Assembly (NCBI GenBank): GCA_023055425.1
Contig: JALGPY010000004.1
Location: forward strand, 64,565,718 to 64,629,717
Direction of reading: 5' to 3'
From: Linanthus parryae
Taxonomy: Eukaryota > Streptophyta > Magnoliopsida > Ericales > Polemoniaceae
Length of the DNA: 64,000 nt
The notes under the pieces were generated by a model. That model saw only the letters and a program-made list of their open reading frames with translations, had not been told where the DNA came from and made no database searches. The stretch's first letter is position 1, and each line of letters opens with the position of its first letter. The position numbers and the translations under genes were made by a program. Positions 34,536-44,764 of this stretch are shown in pieces.

Positions 34536-35114
34536 TTAAATCAACTTTGAAAAGGTAGGAGTTTGTAGGTTGATCAGCATACCTTTGTACTCATCTCGCA
34601 TGCCTAGCACACATATCTCCACGAGCCTGCCCTCAAGCACTTCATCTCTGCACTCCAAGGATTTGGCCCTGAACTTCTTGATGAAGGTGACTCCATCTTC
34701 CTCGCGCTTCTGATACATACGGGAGAGATGAATCATTGTAACCTTCTCTTCCACCTGGAAGAATTTTGTGTAGAACTTCTGAACCATGTCGTCCCAAGTT
34801 TTGACAGATCCGGCCTCCAGCGTTCTATACCATTTGTAGGCCACATTTACCAAAGATTTCGGGAACTCGCACATCAGCAACTTGGGATCAGCCTCATATG
34901 GTCCCATTACATCGATGAAACGGATGACATGCTCGTGGGCATTCCCGTTGACATCTTCAAACTCGTCCCACTTAGGAGCCTTATACCCTGCGGGGTGAGG
35001 CATGAGATAGAACTCACGTGGGATAGGCGGATCGTTGTCGACCTTTGGAATAATGGTGTCTGCAAACGGTTGATTGGCCAAGAAGGTCTCTATGCGCCGC
35101 TGCAGCGATGTCAT
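34536..35114 (-). CDS. Gag core (retrotransposon gag domain)
   Basis: 192 codons match the Retrotrans_gag pattern: KPxxxDEFEDVNGNAHEHVIRF-like text, then ANVAYKWYRTLEAG-like text with the conserved W-Y-L-type centre (VAYKWYRTLEAGSVKTW), then DDMVQKFYTKFF and EEDGVTFIKKFRAKS. It would form the particle shell. Its first ATG overlaps the stop of the upstream frame as ATGA (35111-35114), more likely an indel in one original ORF than a true coupling. Confidence 0.8.
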   Translation of the reverse strand: MTSLQRRIETFLANQPFADTIIPKVDNDPPIPREFYLMPHPAGYKAPKWDEFEDVNGNAHEHVIRFIDVMGPYEADPKLLMCEFPKSLVNVAYKWYRTLEAGSVKTWDDMVQKFYTKFFQVEEKVTMIHLSRMYQKREEDGVTFIKKFRAKSLECRDEVLEGRLVEICVLGMRDEYKGMLINLQTPTFSKLI

Positions 35115-35653
35115 ACATTCCGGTGCGCTCCCCCACCAGCAGGAGGAAGGGTTGTAGCCGGCGGGGACACATATGCTGCGGTCAGGCTAGGGGTGTAAGT
35201 CACGTTTCCCAGTAGTGTCGGCGGAGGAGGCAAGGGGTATTGTGAAGAGATGTTGGGTGCCACGGTTGGTGGTTGAGGAATACGTGTGGTAAGGGACGGT
35301 ATTTGGGCCGTTTGCCCCTGAACAGAGGGTAATTGCACCATTGCTGGTGGGGTTTGCGAATTAGGGTTAGGTGGTGTAAGTACCACTCTAGTCCCCTGGG
35401 TGGTAGAGGTTCCCCCTCCCTGAGAGACAGCAGTGCCCGATGTAGGATTCAGAGCAAGGGTTCCCAGGATGGCCATTATCCGATCCATCTGTGCGGATTG
35501 AGCCTGGAGGGCCTTTCCCTGATTCTGTATAGTGGCGTTTGGAGCCTCCAACGTCGGAGTCCCACTGGAGGCCGCAGAGGTGTGACGGGTCTCCTCTCCC
35601 GAGGTTGTTTCCGTGGAAGGCGATCTGTTGCTCACGTCGTCTTCGTGAGACAT
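35111..35653 (-). CDS. Gag N-terminal region, disordered
   Basis: This 180-codon frame begins with an ATG only 40 bp after the 5' LTR. It is rich in Ser, Thr, Pro, Gln and Gly, and a short helical part (QAQSAQMDRIMAILG) could be a coil. It is the natural first exon-free start of Gag. The frame ends at the ATGA overlap with the core. Confidence 0.7.
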   Translation of the reverse strand: MSHEDDVSNRSPSTETTSGEETRHTSAASSGTPTLEAPNATIQNQGKALQAQSAQMDRIMAILGTLALNPTSGTAVSQGGGTSTTQGTRVVLTPPNPNSQTPPAMVQLPSVQGQTAQIPSLTTRIPQPPTVAPNISSQYPLPPPPTLLGNVTYTPSLTAAYVSPPATTLPPAGGGAHRNV

Positions 35654-35673
35654 GGTTGCTTGCAGTGGTAAGT

Positions 35674-35691
35674 TTCACGTCGGGTTCACCA
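35674..35691 (-). other. Primer-binding site position
   Basis: Two bases inside the 5' LTR the minus strand reads TGGTGAACCCGACGTGAA. It starts with TGG, complementary to a tRNA CCA end, and sits where a tRNA primer must anneal. I cannot assign the tRNA with confidence. Confidence 0.6.
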
Positions 35692-35693
35692 AA

Positions 35694-36304
35694 TGTGTAC
35701 GAGAGAATCATTTGGGGAGGATTCAATATACACCAAGAGAAGGGGATAGAAAGAACACGGAAAGAGTAGGGTGTGTGTAGGGAGAGAGTAAGACAATGGT
35801 AACTGAGAGAGAGAGAGACAGAATTTTGGCAGAGCTTCCGCGTATCTCAGGTGATTCGTCTTTGTATGGAAGGGTTAACGATCCTATATATAACGGAGAA
35901 TGTGACCGTTGTAGTGGGTTAATGCGCCCATAAATGGCAGCTTAATTAGCTTAACCACAACGGCACGTTCGTCCGCGTATATAGGAACTGTTACGCACTT
36001 CGTCCGCGTATACCGCAACCGTTATGAGGTTGACCGGGTTTATGGAGCTCGTGCCATAAATCTCTCAAAGCGGTTACTAAAGGTCGCGCCCGGGCTTGGT
36101 TGTCGCTCGCGCGCGACAGAACTTACTATAGCCTCCAAACCACTAAGTTCCTACAAGTCCCGTGTGGTGGTATGCGAGGGCCCTGTCTCGCAGCCCCCTC
36201 GTGGATCAGCGCGGGTGGTGATCCAGTGTGTGTGGAGCACAGCTAGGTGTGCTAGATGGTCGTGACGTGGCTAAGATATGTCTGTCTAGAAAGAACTATC
36301 TACA
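35694..36304 (-). repeat. 5' LTR of the full-length Tat retrotransposon
   Basis: 611 bp, TG...CA on the minus strand. A TATATATA core at 35885-35892 could drive gag-pol transcription. Relative to the 3' LTR it has about 28 differences. One of them breaks the 10 bp GC-rich inverted repeat that is perfect in the other LTR. Confidence 0.93.
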
Positions 36305-36857
36305 CCTTCATAGCTCTCTAGCTATCTCTCCTTCAACTTTTCCGTGATCCATGGCCGGCTGATAGATGAGAGAGCAAAGAGAGAAATGAGAGAAATGAGA
36401 GAGATATGATTGAGATGAGAAATGGGTTGAGAGATCGAAGAGGAACCCTAATTCGATCAGCGAAAATGTAAGTTTGATGAACCCCAATTTAGTAGTTATG
36501 TTTCACCAAATTTTGTCCCCCCCCCCAATAAAACAACATTCTTTCGCCTCCACAATTTGGCACCAAATTATTCCCCAAAAAAAATCCACAAAGAAGACTA
36601 TATTTTTGTCTTTGAGTATTCACGTGAGCGTTTTTGTCTTTGATATTAACGAACGACGACATTTCTAGTCGTACCTAATTTTTTATTTTTGAAAAATGAT
36701 CTGTTTTTAAAGGACTGATTAGAATATGGCCAGCAGATTGTTAAAGAAGGACGAGCATAAGGCCAAAGCTGAGAATGGTTTTTCTTACTACTTTCAACAA
36801 CGAGAAACAGTTTCGTCCTTACGAAATGGTTATAAACATGTCAGTTTTATTGTAGTG
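36305..36857. other. Right arm of the composite CACTA with a gene-leader-like piece
   Basis: On the minus strand the first 170 bp next to the LTR look like a plant gene leader (GAATTAGGGTT, CT-rich text, then CCATGGATCACGG). The rest carries the subterminal CACTA motifs and ends at the TIR. The gene-like piece may have been continuous with the end of the 2.3 kb flank before the retrotransposon inserted. Confidence 0.45.
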
Positions 36858-38097
36858 CACCCATTCTGACTTCATTCTCCTTTTCCATTTTCTTTCCTTA
36901 GTGTTGTCTTTTTTTAACGCGTGACAAAATACAATAAACAATGATGGGCCAGTTTGCAATAAACACACTAGTGGGTGAAATAGTAATAAAAGTAAATGTG
37001 GTGTCAGAGTTCAACACCCCCACGTTCATTCATAACCAAGCAGTAAAAATAATGAAATCGTGCTTTTCTGGCTTTTTTTTCCTCCGCACCAAAGGTTATC
37101 TAACAATATAGCACGATCACCAATTAAAATCCATCACCCAAGTTCCCATTCGTGTAGAAAAATGCCTCGCACTACAGCTCTCCACCTTGTTAGTCACGAC
37201 CCACACGGAAGTGTGTTTCCATCTCTAGTTCACCCTCTCACACCCTCGAAGATATTTACGTGTAGATCATCCACTAGAAGATATGAAATAAACTCTAACC
37301 TTAGAAATCCCCTCTCAACTCGACCCCCTTGCGCCAAGACGTGTAAGAAAAGTAAACCTAGAACAAAGGATGCAGGTATCTAAGAAACAAATTTCCCGTA
37401 ATCAATCGGTTACCAGGAAAATGTTAAAATGACCAACGAGGCTAACTAGTGGACCTAAGAATCGAGACATACCAATGGCGGCCCTTTAGTCAATTACTCC
37501 ATCAAATGATGTGGTGAGTGTGAAGGCGGGTTGAATACTACCAGGTGACGGTGGTCTGGCAGTTACTAACGAATGGGGAGACAACTACTTGCGTTTTATT
37601 AGATGCATTCGTTATGTAAGCTCCCCTAGACAGTTCTCGAAGTGCTTCCTCACTATGATTCTTCCAACTCTCGGGGAAATTTCTATCATAAAGCTCTCTT
37701 CGGTCTATGGTACTCTTAATCGCCCTTTCTCAAAATTTTCTGATTTTAATAGTTTTTCTAAATTGATTTTTTTTTCCATATAATCCTAGACACTAAATGC
37801 AGGACAACTCGACAAATGACTCGATATTTGGTAGAGGACTCAATATTTAAAAGTGCACAAAACCTAAACAAAACTAACTAAACATGAAACAATACAACAG
37901 TATAAGTAAATACGAAAACTACCACAGACGCAACTACACACTCTAAATGTAACTGACTATGTAGACACGGACTTGGCTAGTTAAGTTAGAAATATCATCC
38001 CACACTAAAATGCTTCACTATACTCAATGAATTTAGAGATCAACCAGGAAGACTTAGCACTCCAAGAAGGGGGGTCATAATAATTGTGCACAAGAAG
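36858..38097. other. Unassigned AT-rich region
   Basis: Short frames at 37060-37383 and 37589-37783 are not recognisable. I see no repeat or gene here. Confidence 0.4.
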
Positions 38098-38528
38098 TAG
38101 CTAAAGCAAGTACGAAAATACACATTCGACGTGCACGAGACAACTTTTGTGTGCCGAAATTAAGCAAGTACTCAAGTATTACTATGATTTTGACAGAAAC
38201 TCCAACAGACGTTAAGCACCGTGCCCAAGTGGTCAAAACAAAATCCTAGAGCAAGTATGGCGTGCCTAAACGGTAAGTAAAGAAAGAGTAAAGACGGGAC
38301 CTGAGGCACAAAATTAGCTAAAGCAAGTACGAAATTACACAATTTACGTGCACGAAACAAGTTTTGTGTGCCGAAATTAAGCAAGTACTCAAGTATTACT
38401 AGGATTTTGACAGCTACTCCAGCAGACATTAAGCATCGTGCCCAAGTGGTCAAAAAAAATCCTAGAGCAAGTATGATGTGCCTAAACGGTAAGTAAAGAA
38501 AGAATAAAGACTGGACCTGAGACACCTA
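38098..38528. repeat. Two-copy 217 bp tandem duplication
   Basis: The block from GCTAAAGCAAGTACGAAA near 38098 recurs near 38315; GTGTGCCG starts at 38149 and 38366, a period of 217. The copies differ at many positions, so the duplication is old. Confidence 0.8.
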
Positions 38529-40880
38529 GAGTACCGTTCTTACGGGGGTCGGTTTTGAAAAGTTTTCGAAAGAGCAAAAATTGGTCGCCGCGAGTATTTG
38601 AAAAAAATGTTGTTTTTCTTGATGTTCCTTGAAATTCTTGTTATCCTCTTCAAAAAGTTCTTCAACCATTAGTTCCAATTCTGTATACAGTGCCTTAGAG
38701 AATTACCAACATGCCTCGGTTCAAAAACTTGACACAACCTAGCCTTAAGGTGATCGCACGACCAGAGGGATATGATTGCACGATCATGTCGTGACTGCAC
38801 GACCATCAGAAGCCGTTTTTCTTATCACACAACCTAGGTACTCAAAAATGTTCTAAGTGAAGGTGATTGTATGATTTTTAGGTGCAGGTCGCACGATCAC
38901 CACCTGTGATGCTTAATTAAATTGCTGATTTCTTGACTCTAGAATCCGATGCACGTGTTCTCGGCATCTAAAAACACGCGATCTCCCTGGAATTCAACTT
39001 TTGCAGGGTATTTCCCGAAATCCATGGAAATACTCTGCTTTTGAAAATCTTGCTTTTCGTACCTACTTTTAAAGTAGAGTAAGACATCACAGAAATATAA
39101 AATAAAATAAAACAAAATAAAAACTTTAAACTGATTTCTAAATAAATAAATAAATATTATCCCGGGCAATGGTGTCAAAAACTTGACGTGAAATCTATGT
39201 GTACTCTAGCAAGTGCACTATATCACGAAGTAGTACTTTGGGATGTATTTCAACCCCGAGTTGTCGAACCCACGAGAGCTAGATGTACTTATCTAATCAG
39301 ATAATTAATCCAGAGTAATAGTAACCAGGAGAAGTATTTGGAATTGTTGTTTCTCTAAGCTAATGACAAAAAGTAATAATTGTAAATACAAGATTTTTAG
39401 TATTTTAGAATAGTTATTTTTCAAATACGGAAACGAACTAGGTGATCCATGCATCCCCTGGGCTCTGTAGATAATTATGGAAGTTCTATTGAAATGCTCT
39501 AACAAATATCGAATTATATCGGGTAATAATACTATTGTGATTGTCTTCCGAGCTCACACAACTCTACTTAAAAATCGATGATGGGTCCTCTCGATCTACC
39601 GTTACGTACCGTTAAGGTTTAACCGTCTAAAAGAATTCCGATCACTGGTTCTTCCCGATCCACATATGCCCGAACGAATCGCTAACTGATTGAATCTACC
39701 CACACGCGACTATTCCTACTCACATCACCTCTTGCTTCATAATGATTCAAAATTGTTGTCTCTTTTTTGTGTCAGAGGTCACTCCCATGCACTCACCTAG
39801 GTCACTAGAAAATGTAAGTTTTTTCTTTTTCCAGACTACAAAATGAGAGTAATTACTTCTTAACATGCATTAATGAAGAGTAGCTAAGAAGATATAAAAT
39901 GATACTTGATAAACTTTTAGCTAGGTTCAACTAAGCTACCGATTCGTTTCTCTCTCAAGGTCACGTTCATCGTAAACTGGCTTGTCAATAATAATCTAAC
40001 CTAGAACTACACATTCAATATAAAGAGAAGATAACTTAAATTGAATCATGCACGAAAAAATATCCAAAATTCGGAAAACTTCTAACTCATAACCCTAGGT
40101 CACCATAGAACCTAGTAAATGTGCTTAGCTACTCATAATCTCAGTTGTACACATCATATTTTCATTCAATAATTGAAAATGAGAGGTTAGAATGAATCCT
40201 CAAAGTCTTAATGATTTTACGTCTTCACGATTCCTCATGAGCTCCTATTTTCTGCTTCCAATGTTGATGGCCTATTTTCCAAGTCCCTGGGTCTTATTTA
40301 CACTCAGTACCACGTTTCCTAGACGCAAAGTTACTAAAATATCACTTTGGAAACTTTATTTCCTGTCAGATTCACTCATATGATCGTGGGATCACGTTTT
40401 CTAGTCGTGCGATCATGTACAAGTCATACGATTAGCCAAATGGTTGTTCCTAGTCGTGCGATTAGATAACATTTGACCCACAGTCTTCGCCGGGCCTTAA
40501 CTTCTTCGTTCGGACTTGGATATAACTCTGTGACCTATTGTTGGAAATCTATTTGAGTCTACTTTCATTTTCCACCGAATTTACTCCATAATCCTGAGAA
40601 GAAATCAGGATATACTCAAAAGAGTGAAGACTGATCATTCTAGTTTCTCCAACTTTGCTTCTCTTCATTCTTTCTGAGCTTCTGTTTTTTTCCGAAGTTC
40701 GTTTCGTGTCTCCTAGAAATATTACCATATTTTCCTCTCAAAGTAACAAGAACAACCATACGAGAGATTATATATGAAAATAACATCAAAATACACATAG
40801 AAACGCGCAGACTAACAATAAAACATATAAAGCTCATTCATCACATTTCAAGCATATAATTTCCCGGATTTACTTATCAA
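38529..40880 (-). mobile_element. Decayed LTR retrotransposon region with tRNA-Asp-type primer site
   Basis: At about 39164-39181 the minus strand reads TGACACCATTGCCCGGGA, a decayed form of the plant tRNA-Asp primer site used by Athila-type elements. Most differences are G to A or C to T at CpG. Plus-strand text after it (39200-39300, 'CAAGTGCAC...AGTAGTAC...GTTGTCGAACCCAC') is typical of plant LTR ends. Words such as CGTGCGATCA recur at 38750-38900 and 40380-40470. No coding part remains here. Confidence 0.4.
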
Positions 40881-40929
40881 TCACTTCATTATCATGCAAA
40901 TAGGTAGCTAAATATATCTAAAATATTAC

Positions 40930-41660
40930 TCCTAAATGAAGTTATCATATGTAAGCAAAATCTTGCCAAAAACCGCGGTCCATTAGTAAAGCAATTGGAG
41001 TATGCCAAATTAATAGAAATCCCAATGTACATAATGAATTGTATAGGGGTAGACATTGGAGAAGCGGGAATGAAACTTAGCCGCTTAACAAGTAACCCAT
41101 GAAAAGATTTATGGACCGCTATAATTCGAGTATTGGGGTATCTACAATACACGAAAACTCTAGAATTATTATATTCTAAGTAGCCAATGGTTTTGGAAGG
41201 GTATTGCGATGCCAAATGGATATCAAATCCAAAAGACATCAAGCCAACAAGTGGTTATGTATTTACCCTCAATGGAGTGGCAATATGTTAAAAATCCTCA
41301 TAGCAGATGTGCAGTACAAGGTCTACTTTGGAATCAAAATGCATGTCGCTGGACAAGACAGAGGAAGAAGCATAATGTTTTTTATTCCCTCGAGGATATT
41401 CCATCATGGCAACAACAAGTGTCTCCTATTTGCATTCACTGCAACATGAAAAGTCGCAAAAGTAGTACATGCAATGGTAAGTCTCAGTTGACATGCGTCG
41501 AAGAGATAGTACGATAAGGAAACTTCTCTCACAAGGAAAGTTATTGATTGATTATGTGAAGGAAAAAAAAGTTTAGTAGATATGTTGGGTCTACCGAGAG
41601 AATTAGTTACAAGCTTGTCAAGGGGAATGGGGCTAACGCCTATCTCGTAAGAGTGGCATG
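40930..41660 (+). pseudogene. Ty1/copia RT-RNase H remnant
   Basis: In shifting plus-strand frames the copia C-terminal signature is readable: LSRLTSNP, then AIIRVLGYLQYTKT, then [16 protein letters not shown], then [10 protein letters not shown] (copia RNase H), later LEDIPSWQQQVSPICIHC and finally LPRELVTS. Order and spacing fit a copia pol end. Stops and frameshifts throughout show an old fragment. Confidence 0.8.
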
Positions 41661-42306
41661 TGGCGGGAAACTCAGCCTAGCTGACTTGAGATTCCAAGAA
41701 CTAGGTTTAAACGGGAAAACCTAATTACTTATGCAAATAAAATGACACTCATATGGAAACAATGGTTCCATCCCATTCCTAAGGCCACAACGAGTGTTTT
41801 AACCAGGATAAACTTTTGTTTAATGAATTCATATCTTACGAAGACTTAAGAAAAAGGAAATGGTAAGATACTCTAGGAACTAATCACCTATATGAGAGGG
41901 AACTACGGATGATGACGAGACTATACACCTCTAAGACTACTCATAAAATCAGGCAAAGTGTTTCATGGTCAAGAAAATTTCCCTGAGCTGCTAATGCAGA
42001 AATCAACAAGAGACCATCGTATAATCACTATTAGTAATAGCTCCTACCATTTACATTCAAGATATATAAAATTCATAAAGGCTCTTTTCTTTTTCCTACT
42101 ACTACTAGATATGCTCAAAAATTATAACGAAATTTATGCAAATAAACTTCCCTACATGTTTAATTCATAGAGCTTTGAGAAGTACGAATATTTCTTCATG
42201 CACTAATAAAAAAATAATGTGAACAAGGACAATATGAATGTGTTATATAGAGTGTGAATGATAATACATAAAAATGAGCATGTGATAATGTTGACATATG
42301 GAAATT
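41661..42306. other. Unassigned AT-rich region
   Basis: No gene is recognised. It may be the remaining 3' part of the copia element. Confidence 0.35.
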
Positions 42307-42321
42307 AGAACAACAATATTT

Positions 42322-44691
42322 ATCATGTATCTCGAAGGTTGCCGCCAAGGAGACCCCATCTCCCCCTACCTCATTATCATGTATCTCGAATCCCTCTCCC
42401 GAAACCTCCATGCCTTGAACCACCGCAACGCCTGCCCCGGAATCAAAATCCACTCCTCCGCCCCCTCCATCACCTAATTGTTCTTTGCTGACGACTGCCT
42501 CATATTTTTCAAGGCCACTGAGAGGAGTTTCCTCCTGGCATCCACCATCAACATTTTATGTAAGGTATCTAGGCAATCTATAAACCAGGATAATACCACC
42601 CTCATCCTCAGACCAAATGCTTTTTTCCGCACTATCCAAAACTTCTCCCACCATCTCCCATACCCCCTATCTGAAAACCCCGCCAGATACCTAGGACTCC
42701 CTACTAACCCCTGTGCAGATAAGAAATCCTTCTTCAAGTTCATCTCTAACCAAGTCCCAAGCAGAAGTGCAGGACGACTCACTCTCGCTAAGCCAGTCCT
42801 CCAATCCCTCCCCATTTACGCGGCCTCGACTTTAAAGCTTCCGCTTTCTGTCTGCGACCGTATCTCTTCCAACATCAGGAAATTCTGGTGGAACCCCAAC
42901 TCACCACGTCCCATGTATTTCGTCCGGGAAGATGTTTTTTCTAAAACGAACGCAATTTGGAGGCTTAGGGCTCCATGACCACCGAAGCACCAACCAAGCC
43001 CTTCTTTGCGAACCATAGATGTTGGATCATCAACCAACCACATCCCTCCTCGCGAGAACACTCACAGCCAAATACTGACGCGACCAAAACCTCCTCCATG
43101 TGAAGCCCCTCTCCAACTGCTCATGGACTTGGCGTAGCATCCTCCACGACCCTGACCTCCTCAAAAAAAGGCCTCCGATGGTACATCAACAATGGCTCCT
43201 CTGTCTCTGTTTCCTCGGACGGATGGATACCCTCCGTCAAAACTAACCTAGCCTCTCTGCTGGGTCACAACCAAACCCATCCCTAGAGTCTCAAACCTCA
43301 TAACAAAACCACCCGATCCTGGACCCTCCAATCCCTCAACACCCACATCCCCAACTTCCTCGAATCCTTGCAATCAGCCTCCACCGACCTCACAACACAA
43401 ACAAACTCATTTGGCCCTTCATATTCTCTGTGGAATACTCCATCAAATCAGGCTTCCACCTGAGTTCCGATAACAACCTACAACCCCTCGCCTGCTTCTT
43501 ACATCGAATCTTTTGATCAACCCCCCCCCCCCTTCAACAAATGGAAAATCCTTTGGAACCTCCCCCTCACGGAGAAATTTAAACTCTTCTTATGGAAAGC
43601 CCTCTCCGGTGCCTTCCCCACCCTCCACACAATCTCCAAACGTCTCTGCACCCCCCCCCCCCCTCTTGCACTCTTGCCAATCAGAAAATGAAACCACATA
43701 CCATATCTTTTGTTCGCGCCCCAACGCCATCAGTATCTAGAACTGATCCCCATTCAGGCCCCAAATTTTCACCACCCCAAGCTCAAGACCTCCCCTCCTA
43801 GATAACCCACTAGAATACCTCCCTAAAGAAGGACAAAAATACTATGTGCGCCTTTGCGGCTATTCTGTGGAGCTTATGGAAGGCAAAAAACGCGTACGTC
43901 TTTCAAGGAATTAGAGACTGTAATGCAAAAATCAACTCGTACGCCGTCTCTACTACTTTCTAATTCCTGGTAGTTGCAAGGGAACACGACCATGTGACCC
44001 CCCCCCCCCCCCCGAAAGCACTCCTATTTTTTCTTGGAATGCGGCCTCCCACACAAATGGACCGCATGAGTCTTCGTCCAAACCGACAGTCATTGGAACC
44101 GCGCCACGGGTTCTCCAGGTCTGGTTTTGTTGTGTTCTCGCATGACAGCCACCTCCTCCACACTGAAAAAAGGAGGACCTACGCCCACTCGGCTCTATAC
44201 TCAGAATTCCTTTCCTTCTTCCACGCCACCGCTTGGTGCATTTCCTTAGGTTCATGTTAATTTCAAAACTATTGTTCAACCCTCATCCCACAGCTGCTTG
44301 ATCCTTCTAAAGGATCGTTCGAGGACACTGCCACCATCCACGCCACTATAGAGCTTCTTCATCGCCTTCTTGCACAGTTGCTAAAGCTTCCAGAACTGAC
44401 GTTTCGATAGCACATGCTCTTGCCAAATCGGCCCAATAAGATTCTCCTTTTTGTATTTAGCTGGTTTCATGTCCCTCATGTTCTCGGATCTTTGGTTTGG
44501 GCTCTATTTTAGGGGGATATGCCCCCTGCCCATGTATGTATCTTCAGTGTTGGTAAATTTTCCGAACTTCTTCTGACTCTTTTTCCATGAACTTTGTTTT
44601 GTTTTGGGCTCTCTTTTAGGGCGATGTCTCCTGCCATGCGTTTATGGGTACTTATTATTCTCTATGCCTATCGTTGCAGGTGAAAAAAAAA
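42322..44691 (+). mobile_element. 5'-truncated L1-type LINE with RT and RNase H remnants
   Basis: The element is bounded by a perfect 15 bp target duplication, AGAACAACAATATTT (42307-42321 and 44692-44706), and ends in a poly-A run. It starts inside ORF2: EGCRQGDPISPYL, then FFADDCLIFF with the catalytic DD, then ARYLGLPTN. After 43500 come the zf-RVT-like stretch (KFKLFLWKALSGAFPT) and RNase H-like text. Frames are broken by stops and by three long C runs. Confidence 0.88.
42478..42978 (+). pseudogene. LINE reverse transcriptase fragment
   Basis: This 166-codon open stretch starts at the FADD motif of a non-LTR RT and continues through the thumb region (RYLGLPTNPCADKKSFFKF, AGRLTLAKPVLQSLPIYAA). 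The upstream RQGDPISPYL motif is separated by a stop. It is the longest intact piece of the truncated LINE. Confidence 0.85.
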
Positions 44692-44764
44692 AGAACAACA
44701 ATATTTTATAGATGAACTGTAAATTCATTTTCGTTTCTTATATTACTTTACAACCAAGTCCTAC

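Larger units (their letters stand above)
21917..36304 (-). mobile_element. Full-length Tat-lineage Ty3/gypsy LTR retrotransposon, 14.4 kb
   Basis: On the minus strand the order is 5' LTR (36304-35694), primer site, gag, protease, RT, first RNase H, archaeal-type RNase H, integrase, minisatellite, antisense PMD gene, polypurine tract, 3' LTR (22526-21917). This order, the second RNase H and the antisense ORF are hallmarks of the Tat lineage. The flanking 5-mers AGAAC and CCTTC do not match, so no target duplication is visible. Every main gene carries frameshifts or stops, so the element cannot move on its own. It lies inside the composite CACTA. Confidence 0.93.
16602..36857. mobile_element. 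20.3 kb composite CACTA transposon carrying a Tat retrotransposon
   Basis: The left end reads CACTACTGAATAAACGACAT and the reverse complement of the right end reads CACTACAATAAAACTGACAT; the match continues into ATGTT and is good apart from small gaps. Both ends are flanked by CAC (16599-16601 and 36858-36860), the 3 bp duplication expected for CACTA elements. GACGA/TCGTC and GCTCGTC motifs are frequent in both terminal regions (16602-16910 and about 36600-36830). Inside are gene-like debris, a Helitron end, the 2.3 kb flank and the complete retrotransposon. No intact transposase is visible, so mobility would need one supplied in trans. An alternative is two unrelated CACTA ends of the same family. 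Confidence 0.65.

Noticed and set aside
42816..43061. Minus-strand ORF over the LINE
   Set aside because: Shadow of the LINE RT thumb region on the plus strand.
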